Origin: Owenia fusiformis
Lineage: Eukaryota; Annelida; Polychaeta; Sabellida; Oweniidae
Direction: 5' to 3'
Length of the DNA stretch: 54,000 bases
NCBI GenBank assembly: GCA_903813345.2
Contig: CAIIXF020000768.1
Coordinates: forward strand, 1 to 54,000
Shown here: in pieces, positions 8,408 through 19,775 of the stretch
Numbering within the stretch: position 1 is the first letter of the stretch
How the letters are laid out: each line of letters starts with the position of its first letter
Program-made: the position numbers and the translations under genes
Notes under the pieces: generated by a model
The model's input: only the letters and a program-made list of their open reading frames with translations
Database searches by the model: none
Told to the model about the DNA's origin: nothing

Positions 8408-9730
8408 GTAGCTAGTGTAGCCACTGAATGCATGCTCCTAGGCTTACATCTAGACCCTGTGTAGCAGCGTAGTCTAGTAGCTAGAGTAGCCTCCGAACGC
8501 CTGCTCCTAGGCTTGCCTCAAGAACCTCTGTAGTCACGTTGCCAGTTTAGCTAGCGTAGTCAGCGCATGCATGCTCCTTAGTTTACCTGTATACCCTCTT
8601 TAGTTGCGTAAGCCAATGTAGCTTGCGTAGCCAATGAATGCATGCTCCTAAGCTTACTTCCAGACCCTTTGTAGCGGCGTAGACAGTGTAACTAGCGTAG
8701 CCACTGCATGCATGCTCCAAAGGTTACTTCTTTACCCTCAGTAGTCGCGTAGCGAGTGTAGCTAGCGTAGCCACCGCATGCATACTCATTAGGTTCTATA
8801 CCCTCTATAGTTGCGTAGCGAGTGTAGCTAGCGTAGGCATAGCATGCATTCACCTAAGGTTACCTCTATACCCTCTATAGCCGCATAGCAAGTGTAGCTA
8901 GCGTAGCCACTGAATGCATGAACCTAGGCTTACATCCAGACCCTGTGTACCACCATAGCAGCTTAGTCAATGTAGCTAGCGTAGCCACTGAATGCATGCT
9001 CCTAGGCTTACATCCAGACCCTTTTAAGCCGCGTAGCTAGTGTAGCTAGCGTAGCCACCGCATGCATGCTCCTTAGGTTACCTCTATACCCTCCGTCGTG
9101 GTATAGCCAATGTAGCTAGTGTAGCCACTGAATGCATGCATGCTCCCATGCTCCAGACCCTGTGTAGCAGCGTAGTCAGTGTAGCTAGCGTAACCACCGA
9201 ATGCATGCTCCTAGGCTTACATCCAGACCCTGTGTATGCGCGTAGCGAGTGTAGCTAGCGTAGCCATCGCATGCATGCTCCTTAGGTTACCTCTATACCC
9301 TCTGTAGTGGTGTAGCCAGTTTACATAGCGTAGCTACTGAATGCCTGCTCCTAGGCTTACATCCAGACCCTGTGTAGCAGCGTAGTCAGTGTAGCTAGCG
9401 TAGCCACCGAATGCATGCTCCTGGGCTTTCATCAAGACCCTGTGTAGCAGCGTAGTCAGTGTAGCTAGCGTAGCCACCGAATGCATGCTTCTAAGCTTAC
9501 TTCCAGACCCTTTGTGGCAGCATAGTCAGAGTAGCTACCGTAGCAACTGAATGCATGCTCCTAGGCTTACATCTAGACCCTGTGTAGCAGCGTGGTCTAG
9601 TTGCTAGAGTAGCCTCCGAACGCCTGCTCCTAGGCTTACCTCAAGAACCTCTGTAGCAGCGTAGCGAGTGTAGTTTAGCTAGCGTAGTCAGCGCATGCAT
9701 GCTCCTTAGTTTACCTGTATACCCTCTGTA
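8351..9730. repeat. Segment orthologous to the window start
   Basis: Positions 1-1380 and 8351-9730 match at a constant 8,350 bp, for example the class C monomer at 1261 and 9611. Directly after it, 9731-9922 is a 192 bp block absent from the copy at 1380/1381. That block carries the truncated B form CACCGCCACCTT and recurs at 22619-22810, 35365-35556 and 49592-49783. A monomer with CATGCATGCTCCCATGCTCC, lacking the CCTAGGCTTAC segment, is another shared marker (about 788, 9138, 22026, 34773, 49000). Confidence 0.8.
8477..8545 (+). repeat. Representative class C monomer (~70 bp)
   Basis: Class C is recognised by GCCTCCGAACGCCTGCTCC in place of the ATGCATGCTCC segment, then CTCAAGAACCTCTGTAG and often CCGCGTAGCGAGT. 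It commonly follows an A monomer ending GTCTAGTAGCTAGAGTAG, and a B monomer follows it, giving recurrent B-A-C-B runs, for example from position 1 onward. Class C lacks the ATGCAT palindrome (GCCTGC instead), so it is a stable subfamily and not random drift. Confidence 0.85.
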
Positions 9731-9971
9731 GTGGCGTAGCCAGTGTAGCTAGCGTAGCCACTGAATGCATGCTCTAAAGTTACATCCAGACCCTGCGTAG
9801 TAGCGTAGTCAGAGTAGCTAGAGTAGCCTCCGAATGCCTGCTCCTAGGCTTACCTTAAGAACCTCTGTAACCGCGTAGCGAGTTTAGCTAGCGTAGCCAC
9901 CGCCACCTTCATACCCTCTGTAGTGGCGTAGCCAGTGTAGCTTGCGTAGCCAATGAATGCATGCTCCTAAG

Positions 9972-10002
9972 CTTACTTCCAAACCCTTTGTTTGGAAGTA
10001 AG
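9972..10002. repeat. Perfect inverted repeat, copy 3
   Basis: Same hairpin, here 50 bp after the end of the 192 bp block with the truncated B monomer. This is the first of the two hairpin sites in a standard unit. Confidence 0.95.
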
Positions 10003-10632
10003 ACGGCGTAGACACTGTAGCTAGCGTAGCCACTGCATGCATGCTCCAAAGGTTACTTCTATACCCTCAGTAGTCGCGTAGCGAGTGTAGCTAGCGTAGC
10101 CACCGCATGCATACTCATTAGGTTACCTCTATACATTCGGTAGTGGAGTAGCCAGTGTAGCTAGCGTAGCCACCACATGCTGCCTCCAAAGGTTCTATAC
10201 CCTCTGTAGTCGCGTAGCCAGTTTAGCTAGCTAGCCACTGAATGCATGCTCCTAGGCTTACATCCAGACAATGTGTAGCTGCGTAGTCAGTGAAGCTAGC
10301 GTGGCCACTGAATGCATGCTTATAAGCTTACATCCAGACCCTGTTTAGCTGCGTAGCTATTGTAGCTAGCGTAGCCACCGCATGCATGCTCCTTAGGTTA
10401 CCTCTATACCCAAGTAGTTGCTTAGCCACTAAATGCATGCTCCTAGGCTTACCTCCAGAACCTATGTAGCCGCGTAGGGAGTATAGCTAGCGTAGACACC
10501 GCATGCATGCTCCTTAGTTTATCCGTATACCCCCCGTAGTGGCGTAGCCAGTATAGCTAGCGTAGCCACTTAATGCATGCTCCTAGGCTTACATCCAGAC
10601 CCTGTGTAGCAGCGTAGTCAGAGTAGCTACCG

Positions 10633-13600
10633 TAGCAACTGAATGCATGCTCCTAGGCTTACATCCAGACAATGTGTAGCTGCGTAGTCAGTGAAGCTAG
10701 CGTGGCCACTGAATGCATGCTTATAAGCTTACATCCAGACCCTGTTTAGCAGCGTAGTCAGTGTAGCTAGCGTAGCCACCGCATGCATGCTCCTTAGGTT
10801 ACCTCTATACCCTCCGTAGTGGTATAGCCAATGTAGCTAGCGTAGCCACTGAATGCATGCTCCTAGGCTTACATCCAGACCCTGTGTAGTAGCGTAGTCA
10901 GAGCATACTCATTAGGTTACCATCCTAGGCTTACATCTAGACCCTGTGTAGCAGCGTAGTCTAGTAGCTAGTGTAGCCTCCGAACGCCTGCTCCTAGGTT
11001 TACCTCAAGAACCTCTGTAGCCGCGTAGCGAGTGTACCTAGCGTAGCCACCTCATGCATGCTCTTTAGGTTACCTCTTTACCCTCTGTACCCGCGTAGCC
11101 AGTGAAGCTAGTGTAGCCACTGAATGAATGCTTATAAGCTTACATCCAGACCCTGTGTGGCATCGTAGTCAATGTAGCTAGAGTAGCCACCGAATGCATG
11201 CACCTAGGCTTACATCTAGACCCCCCTGTGTAGCAGCGAAATCTAGTAGCTAGAGTAGCCTCCAAACGACCTCAAGAACCTCTGTAACCGCGTAGCGAGT
11301 GTAGCTAGCGTAGTCACAGCATGCATGCTCTTAGTTTACCTGTATACCCTCTGTAGTGGCGTAGCCAGTGTAGCTAGCGTAGCTAGTGAATGAATGCTCC
11401 TAGGCTTACATCCAGACCCTGTGTAGCAGCGTAGTCAGAGTAGCTACCATAGCAACTGAATTCATGCTCCTAGGCTTACATCTAGACCCTGTGTAGCAGC
11501 GTAATCTAGTAGCTAGAGTAGCCTCCGAACGCCTGCTCCTAGGCTTACCTCAAGAACCTCTGTAGCCGCGTAGCCAGTGTAGCTAGCGTAGTAACCGCAT
11601 GCATGCTCCTTAGTTTACCTGTATACCCTCTGTAGAGGCGTAGCCAGTGTAGCTAGCGTAGCCACTGAATGCATGCTCCTAACTTAAATCCAGACCCTGT
11701 GTATGCCTGCTCCTAGGCTTACCTTAAGAACCTCTGTAACCGCGTAGCGAGTGTAGCTTGCGAAGCCAATGAATGCATGCTCCTAAGTTTACTTCCAGAC
11801 CCTTTGAAGCGGCGTAGACAGTGTAGCTAGGGTAGCCACTGCATGCATCCTCCAAAGGTTACTTTTATACCCTCAGTAGTCGCGTAGCGAGTGTAGCTAG
11901 CGTAGCCACCGCATGCATACTCATTATGTTACCTCTATACACTCTGTAGTTGCGTAGCCAGTTTAGCTAGCGTAGCCACCACATGCTGCCTCCAAAGGTT
12001 CTATACCCTCTGTAATCGCGTAGTGAGTGAAGCTAGCGTAGGCACAACATGCATTCACCTAAGGTTAGTCGCGTGGCCATTGTACCTAGCGTAGCCACTG
12101 AATGCATGCTCCTAGGCTTACCTCAAGAACCTCTGTAGCCGCATTGCTAGTGTAAATAGCGTAGCCACCGCATGCATGCTCCTTAGGTTACCTGTATACC
12201 CTTTGTAGTGGCGTAGCCACTAAAATGCATGCTCTTAGGCTTACATCAAGACCCTCTGCATATCCAGTGTATACTTGCATGTAGTCGCCACTGCATGCCT
12301 GCTCCTAGGCTTACCTCCAGTACCTATGTAGCAGCGTTGTCAGTGTAGCTAGCGTAGCCACTGAATGCATGTTCCTAGGCTTACATCCAGACCCCGTGTA
12401 TGCGCGTAGCGAATGTAGCTAGCGTAACCACCGCATGCATGCTCCTAAGGTTACCTTTATACCCTCTGTACCCGCTGAGCCAGTGAAGCTAGCGTAGCCA
12501 CTAAATGCATGCTCGTAAGCTTACATCCAGACCCTGTGTAACATCGTACTCAGTGTAGTTAGAGTAGCCACCGAATGCATTCTCCTAAGGTTACCTCTAT
12601 ACCCTCTGTAGTGGTATAGTCAATGATGCTAGCGTAGCCACTGAATGTATGCTCCTAGGCGTACATCCAGACCCTGTGTAGCACAGATCCTGTGTAGCAG
12701 CGTAGTCATTGTAGCTAGAGTAGCCACCGAATGCCTGCTCCTAGGCTTACCTATAGAACCCCTGTACCCGCTAAGCGAGTGGAGCTAGCGTAGCCACCGC
12801 ATGCATGCTCCTAAGGTTACCTCTGTACCCTCTATAGCTGCATAGCAAGTGTAGCTAGCGTAGCCACTGAATGCATGTACCTAGGCTTACATCCAGACCC
12901 TGTGTACCACCATAGCAGCGTAAGTCAGTGTAGCTAGCGTAGCCACTGAATGCATGCTCCTAGGCTTACATCCAGACCCTTTTAAGCCGCGTAGCTAGTG
13001 TAGCTAGCGTAGCCACCGCATGCATGCTCCTTAGGTTACCTCAATACCCTCTGTAGTGGTATAGACAATGTAGCTAGCGTAGCCACTGAATGCATGCTCA
13101 TAAGCTTACATCCAGACCCTGTGTAGCATCGTAGTCAGTGTAGCTAGAGAAGCCATCGAATGCCTGCTCCTAGGATTACCTACAGAACCTCTGTAGCCGC
13201 TAAGCGAGTGAAGCTAGCGTAGCCACCGCATGCATGCTCCTAGACTTACCTCCAGAACCTATGTAGCTGCGTAGCGAGTGTAGCTAGCGTAGCCACCGCA
13301 TGAATTCTCCTAAGGTTACCTCTATACCCTCTATAGCTGCATAGCAAGTGTAGCTAGCGTAGCCACTGAATGCATGAACCTAGGCTTACATCCAGACCCT
13401 GTGTACCACCATAGCAGCGTAGTCAGTGTAGGTAGCGTAGCCACTGAATACATGCTCCTAGGCTTACCTCAAGAACCTCTGTAGCCGCATTGCTAGTGTA
13501 AATAGCGTAGCCACCGCATGCATGCTCCTTAGGTTACCTCAATACCCTCTGTAGTGGTATAGCCAATGTAGCTAGCGTAGCCACTGAATGCATGCTCATA

Positions 13601-14490
13601 AGCTTACATCCAGACCCTGTGTAGCATCGTAGTCAGTGTAGCTAGAGAAGCCATCGAATACCTGCTCCTAGGATTACCTACAGAACCTCTGTAGCCGCTA
13701 ATCGAGTGAAGCTAGCGTAGCCACCGCATTCATGCTCCTTAGGTTACCTCTATACCCAAGTAGTTGCTGAGCCACTTAATGCATGCTCCTAGGCTTACCT
13801 CCAGAACCTATGTAGCCTCGTAGCGGGTATAGCTAGCGTAGACAGTGCATGCATGCTCCTTAGTTTAACCGTATACCCCCCGTAGTGGCGTAGCCAGTAA
13901 AGCTAGCGTAGCCACTTAATGCATGCTCCTAGGCTTACATCCAGACCCTGTTTAGCAGCGTAGTTAGTGTAGCTAGCGTAGCCACTGAATGCATGCTCCT
14001 AGGCTTACATCCAGACCCTGTGTAGCAGCGTAGTCAGTGTAGCTAGCCATTGAATGCATGCTCCTAGGCTTACATCCAGACCCTGATTAGCTGCGTAGCT
14101 AGTGTAGCTAGCGTAGCCACCGCATGCATGGTCCTTAGGTTACCTCTATACCCTCCGTCGTGGTATATCCAATGTAGCTAGTGTAGCCACTGAATGCATG
14201 CTCCTAGGATTACATCCAGACCCTGTGTAGCAGCGTAGTCAGTTTAGCTAGCGTAACCACCGAATTCATGCTCCTAGGCTTACATCCAGACCCTGTGTAT
14301 GCACGTAGCGAGTGTAGCTAGCGTAGCCATCGCATGCATGCTCCTTAGGTTACCTCTATACCCTCTGTAGTGGTGTAGCCAGTGTACCTAGCGTAGCTAC
14401 TGAATGCATGCTCCTAGGCTTACATCCAGACCCTGTGTAGCAGCGTAGTCAGTGTAGCTAGCGTCGCCACCGAATGCATGCTCCTGGGCT
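10633..14490. repeat. Half-unit paralogous block, second copy
   Basis: This is the partner of 4411-7870. Shared odd junctions prove common descent: the chimeric fusion of TCAGAGCATACTC to TTACCATCCTAGG at 4676 and 10898, and GTGTAGCACAGATCCTG near 6470 and 12680. It also carries internal duplications of its own; ATGAACCTAGG-type monomers appear near 13371, and sequence around 13011-13210 is repeated near 13510-13720. Confidence 0.72.
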
Positions 14491-17126
14491 TACATCAAGA
14501 CCCTGTGTAGCAGCGTAGTCAGTGTAGCTAGCGTAGCCACCAAATGCATGCTTCTAAGCTTACTTCCAGACCCTTTGTAGCGGCGTAGACAGTGAAGCAA
14601 GACCCTCTGTAGCCAAGTAGCGAGTGCAGCTAGCGTAGACACCGCATGTATGCTCTTAGTTTACCTGTATACCCTCTGTAATGGCGTAGCCAGTGTAGCT
14701 AGCGTAGCTACTGAATGCATGCCCCTTGGCTTACATCCAGAGCCTGTGTAAGCAGACTAGTCAGAGTACCTACCGTAGCAACTGACACAGCTAGCGTAGA
14801 CACCGCATGCATGCTCTTAGTTTACCTGTATACCCTCTGTAATGGCGTAGCCAGTGCAGCTAGCGTAGCTACTGAATGCATGCTCATAGGCTTACATCTA
14901 GACCCTGTGTAGCAGCGTAGTCTAGTAGCTAGAGTAGCCTCCGAACGCCTGCTCCTAGGCTTACCTCAAGAACCTCTGTAGCCGCGTAGCCAGTTTAGCT
15001 AGCGTCGCCACCGCATGCATACTCATTAGGTTACCTCTATACATTCTGTAGTGGCGTAGCCAGTGTAGCTAGAGTAGCCACCATATGCTGCCTCCAAAGG
15101 TTCTATACCCTCTGTAGTGGTGTAGCCAGTGTACCTAGCGTAGCTACTGAATGCCTGCTCCTAGGCTTACATCCAGACCCTGTGTAGCAGCGTAGTCGGT
15201 GTAGCTAGCGTCGCCACCGAATGCATGCTCCTGGGCTTTCATCAAGACCCTGTGTAGCAGCGTAGTCAGTGTAGCTAATGTAGCCACCGAATGCATGCTT
15301 CTAAGCTTACTTCCAGACCCTTTGTAGCGGCGTAGACAGTGTAGCAAGACCCTCTGTAGCCAAGTAGCGAGTGCAGCTAGCGTAGACACCGCATGCATGC
15401 TCTTAGTTTACCTGTATACCCTCTGTAGTGGCGTAGCCAGTGTAGCTAGCGTAGCTACTGAATGCATGCCCCTAGGCTTACATCTAGACCCTGTGTAGCA
15501 GCGTAGTCAGAGTAGCTACCGTAGCAACTGAATGCATGCTCCTAGGCTTACATCTAGACCCTGTGTAGCAGCGTAGTCAGAGTAGCTACCGTAGCAACTG
15601 AATGCATGCTCCTAGGCTTACATCTAGACCCTGTGTAGCAGCGTGGTCTAGTAGCTAGAGTAGCCTCCGAACGCCTGCTCCTAGGCTTACCTTAAGAACC
15701 TCTGTAGCCGCGTAGCGAGTGTAGTTTAGCTAGCGTAGTCAGCGCAAGTATGCTCCTTAGTTTACCTGTATACCCTCTGTAGTGGCGTAGCCAGTGTAGC
15801 TAGCGTAGCCTCCGAATGCCTGCTCCTAGGCTTACCTTAAGAACCTCTGTAACCGCGTAGCGAGTGTAGCTAGCGTAGCCACCGCCACCTTTATACCCTC
15901 TGTAGTGGCGTAGCCAGTGTAGCTTGCGTAGCCAATGAATGCATGCTCCTAAGCTTACTTCCAGACCCTTTGTAGCGGCGTAGACAGTGTAGCTAGCGTA
16001 GCCACTGCATGCATGCTCCAAAGGTTACTTCTATACCCTCAGTAGTCGTGTAGCGAGTGTAGCTAGCGTAGCCACCGCATGCATACTCATTAGGTTACCT
16101 CTATACATTCTGTAGTGGCGTAGCCAGTGTAGCTAGCGTAGCCACCACATGCTGCCTCCAAAGGTTCTATACCCTCTGTAGTCGCGTAGCCAGTTTAGCT
16201 AGCGTAGCCACAGAATGCATGCTCCTATGCTTACATCCAGACCCTGTGTAGCCGCGTAGCCAGTGAAGCTAGCCTAGCCACTGAATGCATGCTCATAAGA
16301 TTACATCCAGACACTGTGTAGCATCGTAGTCAGTGTAGCTAGAGTAGCCACCGAAATCCTGCTCCTAGACTTACCTACAGAACCTCTGTAGCCGCTTAGC
16401 GAGTGAACCTAGCGTAGCCACCGCATGCATGCACATTATGTTACCTCTATACCCAAGTAGTTGCTTAGCCACTAAATGCATGCTCTTAGGCTTACATCAA
16501 GACCCTCTGCATATCCAGTGTATACTTGCATGTTGTCGCCACTGCATGCCTGGTCCTAGGCTTACCTCCAGAACCTATATGTAGCAGCGTTGTCATTGTA
16601 GCTAGCGTAGCCACTGAATGCATGCTCCTAGGCTTACATCCAGACCCTGTGTAGCAGCGTAGTCAGAGTAGCTACCGTAGCAACTGAATGCCTGCTCCTA
16701 GGCTTACATCCAGACCCTGTGTAGCAGCGTAGTCGGTGTAGCTAGCGTAGCCACCGAATGCATGCTCCTGGGCTTTCATCAAGACCCTGTGTAGCAGCGT
16801 AGTCAGTGTAGGTAGCGTAGCCACCGAATGCATGCTTCTAAGCTTACTTCCAGACCCTTTGTGGCAGCGTAGTCAGAGTAGCTACCGTAGCAACTGAATG
16901 CATGCTCCTAGGCTTACATCTAGACCCTGTGTAGCAGCGAGGTCTAGTTGCTAGAGTAGCCTCCGAACGCCTGCTCCTAGGCTTACCTCAAGAACCTCTG
17001 TAGCAGCGTAGCGAGTGTAGTTTAGCTAGCGTAGTCAGCGCATGCATGCTCCTTAGTTTACCTGTATACCCTCTGTAGTGGCGTAGCCAGTGTAGCTTGC
17101 GTAGCCAATGAATGCATGCTCCTAAG

Positions 17127-17157
17127 CTTACTTCCAAACCCTTTGTTTGGAAGTAAG
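17127..17157. repeat. Perfect inverted repeat, copy 4
   Basis: Same hairpin in the second site of unit 1. The 192 bp block is absent upstream, as at 1430 and 2986. Confidence 0.95.
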
Positions 17158-17441
17158 ACGGCGTAGACACTGTAGCTAGCGTAGCCACTGCATGCATGCT
17201 CCAAAGGTTACTTCCATACCCTCAGTAGTCGCGTAGCGACAGTAGCTAGCGTAGCCACTGCATGCATACTCATTAGGTTACCTCTATACATTCTGTAGTG
17301 GCGTAGCCAGTGTAGCTAGCGTAGCCACCACATGCTGCCTCCAAAGGTTCTATACCCTCTGTAGTCGCGTAGCCAGTTTAGCTAGCTAGCAACAGATGCA
17401 TGCTCCTAGGCTTACATCCAGACCCTGTTTAGCTGCGTAGC

Positions 17442-17470
17442 TAGTGTAGCTAGCGTAGCTAGCGTAGCCA
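17442..17470 (+). repeat. Nine-base slippage duplication of TAGCTAGCG
   Basis: TAGCTAGCG is doubled here; the related copies near 1741 and 3301 have it once, which changes the offset from 14,141 to 14,150 bp. The doubled form recurs near 30336 and 44563. The step of exactly nine bases agrees with the ~9 bp GTAG sub-periodicity inside the monomer. Confidence 0.75.
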
Positions 17471-19619
17471 CCGCATGCATGCTCCTTAGGTTACCTCTAT
17501 ACCCAAGTAGTTGCTTAGCCACTAAATGCATGCTCCTAGGCTTACCTCCAGAACCTATGTAGCCGCGTAGGGAGTATAGCTAGCGTAGACACCGCATGCA
17601 TGCTCCTTAGTTTATCCGTATACCTCCGTTTTAAGGCTAAAATGCATGCTCTTAGGCTTACATCAAGACCCTCTGCAAATCGAATGCCTGCTCCTAGGCT
17701 TACCTACAGAACCTCTGTAGCCGCTAAGCGTGTGAAGCTAGCGTAGCCACCGCACTCATGCTCCTTAGGTTACCTCTATACCCAAGTAGTTGCTGAGCCA
17801 CTTAATGCATGCTCCTAGGCTTACAACCAGACCCTGTGTAGCAGCGTAGTCAGTGTAGCTAGCCACTGAACTTCTGTAGCCGCGTAGCCAGTTTAGCTAG
17901 CGTCGCCAACGCATGCATACTCATTAGGTTACCTCTATACATTCTGTAGTGGCGTAGCCAGTGTAGCTAGCGTAGCTAGTGAATGAATGCTCCTAGGCTT
18001 ACATCCAGACCCTGTGTAGCAGCCTAGTCAGAGTAGCTACCATAGCAACTGAATTCATGCTCCTAGGCTTACATCTAGACCCTGTGTAGCAGCGTAATCT
18101 AGTAGCTAGAGTAGCCTCAGAACGCCTGCTCCTAGGCTTACCTCAAGAACCTCTGTAGCCGCGTAGCCAGTGTAGCTAGCGTAGTAACCGCATGCATGCT
18201 CCTTAGTTACCTGTATACCCTCTGTAGTGGCGTAGCCAGTGTAGCTAGCGTAGCCACTGAATGCATGCTCCTAACTTACATCCAGACCCTTTGTATGCCT
18301 GCTCCTAGGCTTACCTTAAGAACCTCTGTAACCGCGTAGCGAGTGTAGCTAGCGAAGCCAATGAATGCATGCTCCTAAGTTTACTTCCAGACCCTTTGAA
18401 GCGGCGTAGACAGTGTAGCTAGCGTAGCCACTGCATGCATCCTCCAAAGGTTACTTTTATACCCTCAGTAGTCGCGTAGCGAGTGTAGCTAGCGTAGCCA
18501 CCGCATGCATACTCATTATGTTACCTCTATACACTCTGTAGTTGCGTAGCCAGTTTAGCTAGCGTAGCCACCACATGCTGCCTCGAAAGGTTCTATACCC
18601 TCCGTAATCGCGTAGTGAGTGTAGCTAGCGTAGGCACAGCATGCATTCACCTAAGGTTACTTCTATACCCTCTGTAGTCGTGTGGCCATTGTAGCTAGCG
18701 TAGCCACTGAATGCATGCTCCTAGGCTTACCTCAAGAACCTCTGTAGCCGCGTTGCTAGTGTAAATAGCGTAGCCACCGCATGCATGCTCTTAGGTTACC
18801 TCTATACCCTTTGTAGTGGCGTAGCCACTAAAATGCATGCTCTTAGGCTTACATCAAGACCCTCTGCAAATCCAGTGTATACTTGCATGTAGTCGCCACT
18901 GCATTCCTGCTCCTAGGCTTACCTCCAGTACCTATGTAGCAGCGTTGTCAGTGTAGCTAGCGTAGACACTGAATGCATGTTCCTAGGCTTACATCCAGAC
19001 CCTGTGTATGCGCGTAGCGAATGTAGCTAGCGTAACCACCGCATGCATGCTCCTAAGGCTACCTTTATATCCTCTGTACCCGCTGAGCCAGTGAAGCTAG
19101 CGTAGCCACTGAATGCATGCTCGTAAGCTTACATCCAGACCCTGTGTAACATCGTAGTCAGTGTAGTTAGAGTAGCCACCGAATGCCTGCTCCTAGGCTT
19201 ACCTACAGAACCTCTGTAGCCGCTTAGCGAGTGAAGCTAGCGTAGCCACCGCATGCATTCTCCTAAGGTTACCTCTATACCCTCTGTAGTGGTATAGTCA
19301 ATGTAGCTAGCGTAGCCACTGAATGTATGCTCCTAGGCGTACATCCAGACCCTGTGTAGCACAGATCCTGTGTAGCAGCGTAGTCATTGTAGCTAGAGTA
19401 GCCACCGAATGCCTGCTCCTAGGCTTACCTATAGAACCCCTGTAGCCGCTAAGCGAGTGAAGCTAGCGTAGCCACCGCATGCATGCTCCTAGACTTACCT
19501 CCAGAACCTATGTAGCTGCGTAGCGAGTGTAGCTAGCGTAGCCACCGCATGCATTCTCCTAAGGTTACCTCTATACCCTCTATAGCCGCATAGCAAGTGT
19601 AGCTAGCGTAGCCACTGAA

Positions 19620-19775
19620 TGCATGAACCTAGGCTTACATCCAGACCCTGTGTACCACCATAGCAGCGTAGTCAGTGTAGCTAGCGTAGCCACTGAATGC
19701 ATGAACCTAGGCTTACATCCAGACCCTGTGTACCACCATAGCAGCGTAGTCAGTGTAGCTAGCGTAGCCACTGAA
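19620..19775. repeat. Tandem pair of 78 bp monomers (unit 2 copy)
   Basis: This is the equivalent of 6732-6887 at +12,888 bp, with the same 8 bp GTACCACCA extension in both monomers. Confidence 0.9.

Larger units (their letters stand above)
5173..18060. repeat. Higher-order repeat unit 1 (12,888 bp)
   Basis: Landmarks in this unit recur exactly 12,888 bp downstream: 5233 to 18121, 6732 to 19620, 17127 to 30015 and 16513 to 29401. There is thus no net length change across the unit. The only differences I saw from unit 2 were scattered substitutions, such as GAGAAGCC versus GATAAGCC near 7086 and 19974. The unit holds about 184 monomers and no gene. The phase of the start is arbitrary; 5173 is where the 12,888 bp match begins. 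Confidence 0.92.
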
